NCBI GenBank assembly: GCA_016928495.1
Contig: JAFGKQ010000316.1
Location: 1 to 9,661 of the forward strand
Direction of reading: 5' to 3'
From: Candidatus Fermentibacterales bacterium
GTDB taxonomy: Bacteria > Fermentibacterota > Fermentibacteria > Fermentibacterales > JAFGKQ01
DNA length: 9,661 bases
The notes under the pieces: generated by a model
The model's database searches: none
Told to the model about the DNA's origin: nothing
What the model saw: only the letters and a program-made list of their open reading frames with translations
Part shown: positions 1 to 7,059 of the stretch, piece after piece
Numbering within the stretch: the first letter of the stretch is position 1
Layout: every line of letters starts with the position of its first letter
Translations under genes and position numbers: made by a program

Positions 1-699
1 GCCGGCGGCAGGATGCTGCTGTCTCTGCTTCTTCCGATCACCCTCGTGGTGATGACCACCCTGGGAGCCTACTACCCGGCGGTGGACGTGGCGGCGGGAG
101 AAAGGGAGAGAAGGACCGTGGAGACGACGCTGTCCCAGCCCAGGAAGCCTCTGGAGCTTGTCTTCGCCAAGCTCGGAACCGTGGTGCTGGCAGCGTGCCT
201 GTCCCTGGTTCTGAACCTCGCCAGCATGTTCCTGGCCGCAAGGTTGATAGCTCCTCCCGAGGCAAGCGGGCTGCTGTTCACGATCGAGCCCGGCGCGCTT
301 GTCCTCCTGCTGATGTCCGGTTTCGGCTTCGCGGTTCTCTCGTCCGCAACTCTCCTGGCGATGGCCTTCAGGGCGACTTCCTTCCGCGAGGCGCAGTCCA
401 CGGCGGGAGCGGTCTACGGTCTGGGCATTGTCCCGGCTCTGATTGCCGTGGTTCCCGGCATCGAGCTGACTCCGGCTCTGGCGCTGGTGCCCGTTGCCAA
501 CGTGGCGATGGTGATCAAGGCGCTCTTCAGAGGGTCGCTCGATGCAGGGTCGTACGCTCTCTTTGCCGTGAGCACGGTGCTGCTGGCCTGCCTGATGGTG
601 GCGCTCTGCGCCCGATCGGTAGGCGATCCCGAGCGATGGCTGAAGATGGCGAAGACCCGGCGCTCCAACCCCACTTCCCCCGAAAGGAGAAGACCTTGA
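1..699 (+). CDS. ABC-2 type transporter permease, NatB-like (5' end outside window)
   Basis: Membrane subunit of an ABC exporter of the NatA/NatB type; substrate unknown. The frame is open from base 1, so the ATG at 13 is most likely internal: family members usually have a first membrane helix and an extracytoplasmic domain before this point. The 232 visible residues show about six hydrophobic segments (near 6-24, 56-82, 98-122, 136-153, 159-176 and 184-204). A cytoplasmic loop at 32-48 (AGERERRTVETTLSQPR) is the hallmark of NatB-like permeases, and SFREAQS at 127-133 matches SYKEAQN in the second permease downstream, so the two are homologous. The C-terminus is short and basic, with no protease domain, unlike the second permease. 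The stop codon overlaps the TTG start of the ATPase gene, which indicates translational coupling. The family call is firm; the transported compound cannot be deduced. Confidence 0.88.
   Translation, partial: AGGRMLLSLLLPITLVVMTTLGAYYPAVDVAAGERERRTVETTLSQPRKPLELVFAKLGTVVLAACLSLVLNLASMFLAARLIAPPEASGLLFTIEPGALVLLLMSGFGFAVLSSATLLAMAFRATSFREAQSTAGAVYGLGIVPALIAVVPGIELTPALALVPVANVAMVIKALFRGSLDAGSYALFAVSTVLLACLMVALCARSVGDPERWLKMAKTRRSNPTSPERRRP
686..698 (+). promoter_or_regulatory. Ribosome binding site fixing a TTG start for the ABC ATPase
   Basis: GGAG at 686-689, within AAAGGAGA, lies six bases before TTG at 696-698. The TTG overlaps the TGA of the upstream permease (TTGA, 696-699). The reading frame stays open further upstream, but that stretch only shadows the permease gene and has no ABC homology, so this site sets the start. 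Confidence 0.75.
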
Positions 700-1490
700 G
701 TGGTCCAGCAGGCTCCGGGATAGAGGTCCGCAGCGTCTCGCGGAGCTTCTGGTCCGGCAGGGAGGAGATCAGAGCACTGGCGGACGTCTCCCTCACTGCG
801 CACAAGGGCGAGGTCGTGGGCCTTCTCGGACCCAACGGCGCCGGCAAGACGACCCTCCTGAGGATCCTGGCGACTCTCCTGAGACCTGACAGCGGAAGCG
901 CCAGGGTCAACGGCTACGATGTGATCGAGGATGCGATGGAGGTCCGCCGGTCCATTGGGTACCTCTCGACCAGAACCGGAGTCTACGGCCGTCTTACCCC
1001 GCTCGAGATAATGGACTACTTCGGCAGTCTCCACCGGATGAGCCCTTCCATGATCGCTGAGCGGACGGAGATGCTCTTCGGCAGGTTCGACCTGTGGAAG
1101 CTCGCCTCCTTGAGGTGCGAAGAGCTCTCCGGCGGCAACCAGCAGCGTGTCTCTCTGGCTCGCGCGCTGCTTCACGATCCTCCCGTTCTCATCCTGGACG
1201 AGCCCACGACCGGGCTGGACGTGATCGCTGCCGCAACAACGATAGGCTTCATAGACATAAGCAGGGACCTCGGCTGCTGCGTCCTGTTCTCCACTCACGT
1301 CCTCAGCGAGGCCGAGAAGCTGTGCGACCGCATCGCGATCCTGCACGAGGGCGAGATAAGGGCCGATGGCACGCTGGAGGAGCTGAGGGAGCGGACGGGG
1401 CAGAGGTTCCTCGAGGACATCTTCCTGCACTTGGCCGCCGGATCCGTGCTGCAGCCCGGCGCTTCCGGCCAGGGGCCCGGATGCGCCTGA
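696..1490 (+). CDS. ABC transporter ATP-binding protein, NatA-like
   Basis: Cytoplasmic ATPase that powers the neighbouring permeases by ATP hydrolysis. From the TTG start it has 264 residues, normal for a stand-alone ABC ATPase. All core motifs are visible: Walker A GPNGAGKTT at 45-53, signature LSGGNQQRV at 144-152, Walker B LILDEP at 165-170, D-loop GLD at 173-175 and the switch histidine H201 in STHVLSEAEKLCDR. The Q-loop region reads GYLSTRTGVYGRLTP (88-102) with no glutamine; from memory, this serine/threonine form is common among NatA-like proteins, so I do not treat it as a defect. The last ~25 residues after the ABC fold are not conserved. The gene sits between two NatB-like permeases, overlapping the first by four bases and the second by ten, so the three products are very likely made together as one exporter. 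Confidence 0.93.
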   Translation: MSGPAGSGIEVRSVSRSFWSGREEIRALADVSLTAHKGEVVGLLGPNGAGKTTLLRILATLLRPDSGSARVNGYDVIEDAMEVRRSIGYLSTRTGVYGRLTPLEIMDYFGSLHRMSPSMIAERTEMLFGRFDLWKLASLRCEELSGGNQQRVSLARALLHDPPVLILDEPTTGLDVIAAATTIGFIDISRDLGCCVLFSTHVLSEAEKLCDRIAILHEGEIRADGTLEELRERTGQRFLEDIFLHLAAGSVLQPGASGQGPGCA

Positions 1491-3520
1491 GCGGCATCGG
1501 CAGCGGCGTAGCCGGCATCTTCCGGAGGGAGGTCAGGGAAGGCCTGCGGAACCGCAGGGCCCTGTTCCTGGCGTTCGGGCTGCCCCTGGTGCTCTATCCC
1601 GGCCTGGTCTTCCTCTTCACGACGCTCGAGCGCCAGCAGTTCGAGGTGATGGAGAACCAGCCCGCAGAGGTCTCGGTCATCGCCCCGGCGAACGACAGCC
1701 TCGCCTCCGCCACGATCAGGTGGCTCGAGGGTGACAGCCGGGTCATAGTGCGCCACCTCACCGCTCTTCCGGAGGACAGCCTGACCGTGGCTCCCGGTAC
1801 CGACCTGATGAGGGGAGAGCATCCGGACACTTCCCGCGTGAGACGGGCGATCAGGGCCGACTCGGTCGATGCGCTCATCCTGCTGCTTCCCCGGGCGCAG
1901 GCGGGTCCACACGGCGGGGAGCTCCCTCTGCTCGGTGTCTTCTTCGAAGGCCGCAGCGAGGAGAGCTTCGCGAGGACACGCAGGGTAACCGCGAGCCTCG
2001 ACTCGCTGCGAGGCGAGCTCTTCGAGCTCCGGGCGAGGCTGGCGGGGGTGATGAACCCCTGGCGCGACATGATACTGGTCGTCCACGACTCCTCCATGAG
2101 AATCGCCCGCTCAGGGCGCTACCTCGGATCGATACTGCCCTTCCTCATAATGTTCATTGCTCTCACGGGCGGTTCCTACATCGCTCTGGACGCTGTTGCC
2201 GGGGAGAGGGAGAGAGGCACTCTGGAGAGCCTGCTCTCGCAGCCCGTCCACCGGCTTGCGATCGTCGCGGGAAAGGCGCTGGCCGTGTTCTGCGCATCGG
2301 GTGTCGCGGTGGTGACGGCAGGGATCGGGCTGCTGCTCGGCAGCGCCTTCATGCCCCTGGAGTCCATGGAGGGCGTGGAGATGGCCTTCCCCGAGACCTC
2401 CGCACTGGTGGAGGGGATGCTTGCCTCCATTCCGCTGGTGCTCGAGATCGCGGCTGCCCTGATGATCGTGTCGGCCCTCGCCAGGAGCTACAAGGAGGCG
2501 CAGAACTACATGCTGCCTCTGAGCCTGCTCCTGATGGTGGCCGGGGTGCTGTCCACCTCCAGCAGGATCCCCTTCAGCCCCGGCCTCTCACTGATCCCGC
2601 TTACCGGACAGGCCTTCGCCATAAGGGAGCTGCTCTCGGGCGGCGGTGATCCTCTGCTCATCGCCGCCTCGTCCGTTTCCGGCACGGTCTACGGCCTGGC
2701 CGGGCTCTTCTGGGCCTCGGAGATGCTGTCCGGGGAGGGGATCCTGATCAGGAGGCAGCGCTCCAGGCCGCCGAAGGGCGTCAGCCCGGCTCGGAGAGCC
2801 ATAGTCCTGGGGCTCGCGGTGCTGCTGGGGCTCTACTACCTCTCGGGTCTGCTTGCGGGCTGGTCTCCGCTGCTCGGGATCGCGGTCACGGAGTGGGGCT
2901 TCCTGATGATCATGGCAACCGGCTTCGTGCTGGTCTTCGGGCTTCGGCCCTCATCCGTCGGCCTGCGTCCGGCTTCTTCCATCAGCCTGGGCGTGGCCCT
3001 GGCCTCTGCGGTTCCTCTGGCGGTCCTGGCAGCCGCAGTGCTGCTGCTCCAGTCCATCCTGTTCCCCATACCCGCCTCGCTCTCGGAGCTCATGAAACCC
3101 ATCGCCCGGGCGACGGTGGCGGAGACCGTCCTCATACTCTCGCTCACGCCCGCGGTGTGTGAGGAGCTGCTCTTCAGGGGGGTGATCATGCGGCAGATGG
3201 CGAGGGAGATCTCGCAACCGAGAGCGGTGGTTGTATCTGCAGTGCTGTTCGGGGCGTTTCACCTCAGCATCTACAGGTTCCTGCCCACTCTCGCCGTAGG
3301 CCTGGCCCTGGGCTGGCTCTCCTTCGCGAGCGGCTCGATCCTGCCGGCCATTCTGCTGCACGCCTGCTACAACCTCGCCGCGAGGTACCTGATCCCCGAG
3401 AGCCTGCAGCCCGAAGGCCTGCTGGCCCCGGCGCTGATCGCCAGCCTGGCCGTTCTGGCGGCTCTTGGCGTGACCGCCCTGAGGCGGGGGAAACGCGACC
3501 GGGGGCCGCTTGTTCGATAG
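1481..3520 (+). CDS. ABC-2 permease (NatB-like) fused to a CPBP intramembrane protease domain
   Basis: A 679-residue membrane protein with two modules. Residues 1-420 form a NatB-like permease: a helix near 28-47, a ~165-residue extracytoplasmic domain, then several helices from about 215. The loop AGERERGTLESLLSQP is at 240-255 and SYKEAQN at 336-342. Residues ~440-670 carry more helices and a CPBP (CAAX/Abi) glutamic protease core: EELLFRG at 561-567 (E561, E562, R566), FGAFH at 590-594 (F590, H594) and HACYN at 627-631 (H627, N631). All expected catalytic positions are kept, so the protease could be active. The ATG at 1481 overlaps the end of the ATPase gene by ten bases, with AGGGG at 1471-1475 as a weak ribosome site. 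Similar permease/CPBP fusions are annotated in other bacteria; their role is unproven. Export linked to cleavage or sensing of a membrane peptide is one inference. Confidence 0.9.
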   Translation: MRLSGIGSGVAGIFRREVREGLRNRRALFLAFGLPLVLYPGLVFLFTTLERQQFEVMENQPAEVSVIAPANDSLASATIRWLEGDSRVIVRHLTALPEDSLTVAPGTDLMRGEHPDTSRVRRAIRADSVDALILLLPRAQAGPHGGELPLLGVFFEGRSEESFARTRRVTASLDSLRGELFELRARLAGVMNPWRDMILVVHDSSMRIARSGRYLGSILPFLIMFIALTGGSYIALDAVAGERERGTLESLLSQPVHRLAIVAGKALAVFCASGVAVVTAGIGLLLGSAFMPLESMEGVEMAFPETSALVEGMLASIPLVLEIAAALMIVSALARSYKEAQNYMLPLSLLLMVAGVLSTSSRIPFSPGLSLIPLTGQAFAIRELLSGGGDPLLIAASSVSGTVYGLAGLFWASEMLSGEGILIRRQRSRPPKGVSPARRAIVLGLAVLLGLYYLSGLLAGWSPLLGIAVTEWGFLMIMATGFVLVFGLRPSSVGLRPASSISLGVALASAVPLAVLAAAVLLLQSILFPIPASLSELMKPIARATVAETVLILSLTPAVCEELLFRGVIMRQMAREISQPRAVVVSAVLFGAFHLSIYRFLPTLAVGLALGWLSFASGSILPAILLHACYNLAARYLIPESLQPEGLLAPALIASLAVLAALGVTALRRGKRDRGPLVR

Positions 3521-3538
3521 CTCTCAGCGGGTTATCAT
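3510..3538 (+). promoter_or_regulatory. Probable sigma-70-type promoter of the leuS operon
   Basis: A -35-like TTGTTC (3510-3515) and a -10-like TATCAT (3533-3538, five of six consensus bases) are separated by 17 bases, the ideal spacing. The expected start of transcription is near 3545, leaving a leader of about 30 bases before the leuS ATG. The -35 box lies in the last codons and stop of the preceding transporter gene. No terminator hairpin is visible between the two genes, so some read-through from the transporter operon is possible. The call rests on pattern matching alone. Confidence 0.45.
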
Positions 3539-3563
3539 TCTGGCTCGCCGAATGCACGTTGAT

Positions 3564-3570
3564 GGAGGAG
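3564..3570 (+). promoter_or_regulatory. Strong Shine-Dalgarno site that sets the leuS start
   Basis: GGAGGAG is placed six bases ahead of ATG 3577. Two earlier in-frame starts, TTG 3559 and ATG 3562, lie before or at the edge of this site and would add residues (MMEEIP) foreign to the LeuS family. The protein starting MDPYDFRDIE matches the usual LeuS beginning. Confidence 0.8.
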
Positions 3571-3576
3571 ATCCCC

Positions 3577-6048
3577 ATGGACCCCTACGACTTCAGGGAT
3601 ATCGAGAGCAGGTGGAAGCCTCACTGGCAGCGTCTCGGTCTCTATCTGACGGGTACCGAGGCCGGTAAGAGGCCGTTCTACTGCCTCGACTTCTTCCCCT
3701 ACCCATCCGGTGCCGGTCTGTCGGTGGGTCACTGCAAGAACTACGTTCCGACCGACGTCATCAGCCGCAAGAGGAAGATGGAGGGCTACAACGTCCTCCA
3801 TCCGATGGGCTGGGACGCCTTCGGACAGCCCACCGAGGAGTACGCGATAAGGACCGGGATCCACCCTTCGCTGGTCACTCGGAAGCACACCGATACCTAC
3901 AGGCGCCAGATGAAGCTGATAGAGGCGGGCTACGACTGGGAGAGGGAGATCGACTCGAGCGATCCGTCCTACTACCGATGGACCCAGCACTTCTTCCTGC
4001 TTCTCTTCGACCGCGGCCTGGCCTACCAGGACGAGAGCGACATCTGGTGGTGCCCCGAGTGCAAGATAGTCCTCTCGAACGAGGAGGCCGCCGGGGGCCA
4101 GTGCTGGCGCTGCGAGAAGGACGTAACCCGCAAGCGCATGAATCAGTGGTACTTCCGCATTACGAGCTATGCGGACCGGCTGCTCGACGACCTCGAGGGT
4201 CTCGACTGGCCGGAGGGCATAAAGGCTATGCAGAGGAACTGGATAGGCAGGTCGGAGGGAGCGAGGCTGACCTTCATGGTCGGAGCCCCCGACGGGCAGG
4301 ATCTGCCTATGCCCGTCTATACGACCAGAGTGGACACCATCTACGGAGCGACGTTCTGCGTCATCTCCCCTGAGCATCCGCTCGTCGGGCGGATAACCAC
4401 ACGGGATCGCATGGCGGAGGTCGCCGCCTACATCGAGGGTGCCAGGCTCAAGAGCAACCGTGAGAGGATGGCCGCCTCCGAGAAGCAGAAGACGGGCGTC
4501 TTCACGGGGGCCTTCGCGATCAACCCCTACAGCGGGGAGCGCGTTCCTGTCTGGGTGGCGGACTACGTGCTGATGGACTACGGCACGGGCGCGATCATGG
4601 CCGTCCCGGCCCACGACGAGCGCGACCATCAGTTCGCGCGGAGCTACGGGATCCCGATCATCGAGGTCGTGGCTCCCGGAGGGGTGCCGCAGGGAGTCGA
4701 GGAAAAGGCCACCGTGGCGGACGGGGTGCTGATCAACAGCGGGCCCTTCGACGGGCTGGGATCGGACCGGGCCCGGGCCCGCATGACTGCCTTCGCCGAG
4801 GAGAAGGGGTTCGGGACCCGAGAGGTCAACTACAGGATACACGACTGGATGGTGAGCCGCCAGCGATACTGGGGTGCGCCCATCCCGATCATCCACTGCG
4901 AGCGGTGCGGGGCCGTGCCCGACAGGAACCTGCCCGTCGTCCTGCCCGAGGTCGACAGCTACGAGCCGGACGATACGGGGCGCTCTCCCCTCGCGAGGGT
5001 CGAGGCTTGGCTCAGGACGAAGTGCCCGGAGTGCGGCGGACCTGCCAGGAGAGACACCAACACCATGGCGGGCTTCGCCTGCTCGTCGTGGTACTTCCTC
5101 AGGTTCGCGTCGCCACACGAGGAGGACAGGCCGTTCGATCCGGAAGCGGTTCGATACTGGCTCCCGGTAGACCTCTACGTGGGCGGGGCCGAGCACGCGG
5201 TGATGCACCTCATATACGCACGCTTCTGGACGAAGGTGATGTACGACGCTGGACTGGTCAGCTTCACAGAGCCCTTCAGCGTGCTCCGTAACCAGGGGAT
5301 GATCCTGGGTGCCGACGGCCAGAAGATGTCGAAGTCCAAGGGCAACGTCGTCACTCCCGACGAGATGGTCGAGCGCTACGGCGCCGATGCTCTTCGTCTC
5401 TACATCCTCTTCATCGGGCCCTTCGGGGCCGATCTGGCCTGGAACGAGGAAGGGATCGCGGGCACCTTCAGGTTCCTCAGGAGGCTCTGGAGGCTCTGCC
5501 TCGAGTCGGGTGCCGCGGGCGGCGAAGCGGAGGAAGGGGACAGGAGAGACCCGGAGCTCGCCTTCCATCTCGCGAGTACTCTGAGGAAGGTCAGCGAAGA
5601 CATGGACGGCTTCCAGTTCAACACGGCCGTAGCCGCTCTCATGGAGTTCGTGAACTTCCTTGTCTCCAGGTCCGCGGGGCTCGAAGGGAACAGCGGCCTG
5701 AGGGAGACCCTGAAGCAACTGCTGGTGCTGATGGCTCCGATGACGCCCTTCATCTCCGAGGAGCTGTGGCACCGGCTGGGCTTCGCCGAGAGCGACGAGG
5801 ACAGCGTTCATCTTCAGCCCTGGCCGCTCTGGAGGGAGCAGGACCTCGCTCTCGAGCGCATGGAGATGGTCGTACAGGTGGCCGGCAAGGTCAGGGCCAG
5901 GATGAGCGTCCCCTCGGGCTCGACCGAGGAGGAGATCCGCGGGGCTGCTCTCGCGCAGGAACGCATCGTCGAACTGCTCGGGGGGAGGGAGCCTGCCAGG
6001 GTGATCGTGGTTCCCGGAAGGCTCGTCAACATCATACCCGGACGCTGA
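3577..6048 (+). CDS. leuS: Leucyl-tRNA synthetase (class I, editing type)
   Basis: Charges tRNA-Leu with leucine in the cytoplasm, with post-transfer editing. The 823-residue length is normal. Visible in order: the catalytic entry PYPSGAGLSVGH (41-52), where the HIGH signature reads S49-V-G-H52; YNVLHPMGWDAFG (71-83); a first zinc knuckle with C159, C162, C176 and C179; the CP1 editing domain with TTRVDT (249-254) and GTGAIMAVPAHDERD (337-351, probable editing aspartate D347); a second Cys4 site C441, C444, C483, C486; SSWYFLR (503-509); an intact KMSKS at 583-587; the anticodon-binding helices; and the C-terminal domain ending in VPGRLVNI. TTRVDT replaces the commoner TTRPDT, and serine replaces the first histidine of HIGH; both look like lineage variants of a working enzyme, since everything else is kept. 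A promoter and strong ribosome site precede it, and five small genes follow closely. Confidence 0.98.
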   Translation: MDPYDFRDIESRWKPHWQRLGLYLTGTEAGKRPFYCLDFFPYPSGAGLSVGHCKNYVPTDVISRKRKMEGYNVLHPMGWDAFGQPTEEYAIRTGIHPSLVTRKHTDTYRRQMKLIEAGYDWEREIDSSDPSYYRWTQHFFLLLFDRGLAYQDESDIWWCPECKIVLSNEEAAGGQCWRCEKDVTRKRMNQWYFRITSYADRLLDDLEGLDWPEGIKAMQRNWIGRSEGARLTFMVGAPDGQDLPMPVYTTRVDTIYGATFCVISPEHPLVGRITTRDRMAEVAAYIEGARLKSNRERMAASEKQKTGVFTGAFAINPYSGERVPVWVADYVLMDYGTGAIMAVPAHDERDHQFARSYGIPIIEVVAPGGVPQGVEEKATVADGVLINSGPFDGLGSDRARARMTAFAEEKGFGTREVNYRIHDWMVSRQRYWGAPIPIIHCERCGAVPDRNLPVVLPEVDSYEPDDTGRSPLARVEAWLRTKCPECGGPARRDTNTMAGFACSSWYFLRFASPHEEDRPFDPEAVRYWLPVDLYVGGAEHAVMHLIYARFWTKVMYDAGLVSFTEPFSVLRNQGMILGADGQKMSKSKGNVVTPDEMVERYGADALRLYILFIGPFGADLAWNEEGIAGTFRFLRRLWRLCLESGAAGGEAEEGDRRDPELAFHLASTLRKVSEDMDGFQFNTAVAALMEFVNFLVSRSAGLEGNSGLRETLKQLLVLMAPMTPFISEELWHRLGFAESDEDSVHLQPWPLWREQDLALERMEMVVQVAGKVRARMSVPSGSTEEEIRGAALAQERIVELLGGREPARVIVVPGRLVNIIPGR

Positions 6049-6073
6049 GCCGGCGAGGACCGGGGTCCGCATC

Positions 6074-6574
6074 CTGAACATCTTCGTGCTGGATCTGGAC
6101 ATCGCGAGATGCGCCAGGTACCATGCCGACACGCATGTCGTGAAGATGATACTCGAAGGCACGCAAATGCTGTGCACCGTGCTGAACAGGAGCGGCGTCC
6201 CGTCCCCCTACAGGTCCACTCACGTGAACCATCCCTGTACCGTGTGGACGGGCGATTCCCTGTCCAACTGGCTCTGGCTCCGAAGGCTGGTCGGCCGGCT
6301 GAACTCGGAGTATCGGTACAGGTACGGAAGGCAGACCGAGCACGAGTCTGCCGGGATCGCCTCCTCCCTGCCGCTGCCGGCCATCCGTGACAACGGGTTG
6401 ACCGACTTCGCCCAGGCGATGCCCGAGGAGTACAGGGTCCAGGGGGACCCCGTGAGGGCCTACAGGTCGTACTACGTCGCGGAGAAGGGGCACCTGGCGA
6501 CCTGGACCAGGCGCAGAAGGCCTTCCTGGTTCGTCGAAGGTCCAAGGGGCATTCGTGGCGCTGCGGAGGACTGA
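6074..6574 (+). CDS. Phage-type conserved protein, possibly pyrimidine-dimer glycosylase-like
   Basis: A small (166-residue) soluble protein. It matches a family I recall from phages and scattered bacteria that starts MNIFVLD and carries a HVVKM motif. Here the blocks are YHADTHVVKMILEGTQML (16-33), THVNHPCTVW (49-58), SNWLWL (64-69), DFAQAMPEEY (111-120) and YRSYYVAEKGHLATW (130-144). Some members are annotated as pyrimidine-dimer DNA glycosylase/endonuclease V; the resemblance to T4 endonuclease V is faint (ADxH followed by a helix), so the activity is inferred, not shown. The start is unusual: between the in-frame stop at 6002 and GTG 6086 there is no ATG, GTG or TTG, yet the bases before the GTG encode LNIF, matching the family's first residues. 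I therefore place the start at CTG 6074; GTG 6086 is the fallback. It lies 25 bases after leuS and two bases before the next gene. Confidence 0.7.
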   Translation: MNIFVLDLDIARCARYHADTHVVKMILEGTQMLCTVLNRSGVPSPYRSTHVNHPCTVWTGDSLSNWLWLRRLVGRLNSEYRYRYGRQTEHESAGIASSLPLPAIRDNGLTDFAQAMPEEYRVQGDPVRAYRSYYVAEKGHLATWTRRRRPSWFVEGPRGIRGAAED

Positions 6575-6576
6575 TC

Positions 6577-7059
6577 ATGGCTGAGAGGGGCGATCGGGGA
6601 GCTGCCGGGCCGGTGCCTGCGGGGCTCGCGGATCTGCTCGCGTTCTGGCAGGACATGCTGAGGCTGCGTGACTGGGACATAAGGACGGAGACGGTCACGG
6701 GGAGATGGCGCAAGTCCGGGGACATCAAGATAGACACCTCGAACAGGATGGCCATCCTGATGATCAGCTCGGAGGTGAGGCCGGAGCATCTGGAGGAGCT
6801 GGTGGTGCACGAGCTCCTGCACCTCAAGCTCTACGGTCTCGATCAGATGATCGAGGAGCTGATAGCCTGCTTCTACGGGCCTGACGAGAGCGACAGCAAG
6901 AGGAAGTTCGCTCGCTCCACCTTCATGGAGATACTGGAGTCCACGACGGAGGACCTGACCAAGGCGTGTCTCGGCGCCTCCGGCTGGGACGGTGAGCTCT
7001 CGTTCAGACGAGTCGAGAGAGAGGTCCGGCAGGAGTTGGGAGAAGCGGAGGAGGGATGA
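6577..7059 (+). CDS. Putative HExxH zinc metallopeptidase-like protein
   Basis: A 160-residue soluble protein. The clear motif is VVHELLHLKL at 76-85, giving the zinc-binding HExxH with H78, E79 and H82. The acidic helix MIEELIACFY (91-100) could supply a third ligand (E93 or E94). An N-terminal segment LAFWQDMLRLRDWDIRTE (21-38) resembles small metallopeptidase-like proteins encoded in phages and prophages, where a 'W-x-I' strand precedes the HExxH helix. There is no signal peptide or membrane helix, so it should act in the cytoplasm. The target is unknown. A SprT/Wss1-like role on protein-DNA crosslinks would suit the neighbouring repair gene, but this is speculation. The ATG at 6577 follows GGAGGA (6565-6570) with a six-base spacer, inside the end of the preceding gene. 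Its stop overlaps the next start as ATGA (7056-7059), so both are translationally coupled. Confidence 0.72.
   Translation: MAERGDRGAAGPVPAGLADLLAFWQDMLRLRDWDIRTETVTGRWRKSGDIKIDTSNRMAILMISSEVRPEHLEELVVHELLHLKLYGLDQMIEELIACFYGPDESDSKRKFARSTFMEILESTTEDLTKACLGASGWDGELSFRRVEREVRQELGEAEEG

Noticed and set aside
195-695. A 167-residue N-terminal extension of the ABC ATPase frame.
   Set aside because: It overlaps the permease gene in another frame and has no ABC homology. The ATPase fold begins only after TTG 696, which has a well-spaced ribosome site.
414-1430. A 338-residue open frame on the minus strand opposite the permease end and the ABC ATPase.
   Set aside because: The + strand encodes complete Walker A, signature and Walker B motifs over the same bases; the minus frame shows no motif and no ribosome site.
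1094-1480. A 129-residue N-terminal extension of the permease-protease frame.
   Set aside because: It is arginine-rich shadow sequence over the ATPase gene. The family-like membrane protein starts at ATG 1481.
3559-3576. Earlier starts TTG 3559 or ATG 3562 for leuS.
   Set aside because: The best ribosome site, GGAGGAG at 3564-3570, lies downstream of both and is ideally spaced for ATG 3577, and the extra residues do not belong to the family.
3535-6177. An 880-residue open frame on the minus strand covering the whole of leuS.
   Set aside because: It is the codon-aligned mirror of a GC-rich gene, where few stops occur by chance. Its translation is low in recognisable domains, rich in P, R, H and V, and it also covers the leuS ribosome site. 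leuS itself is unmistakable on the + strand.
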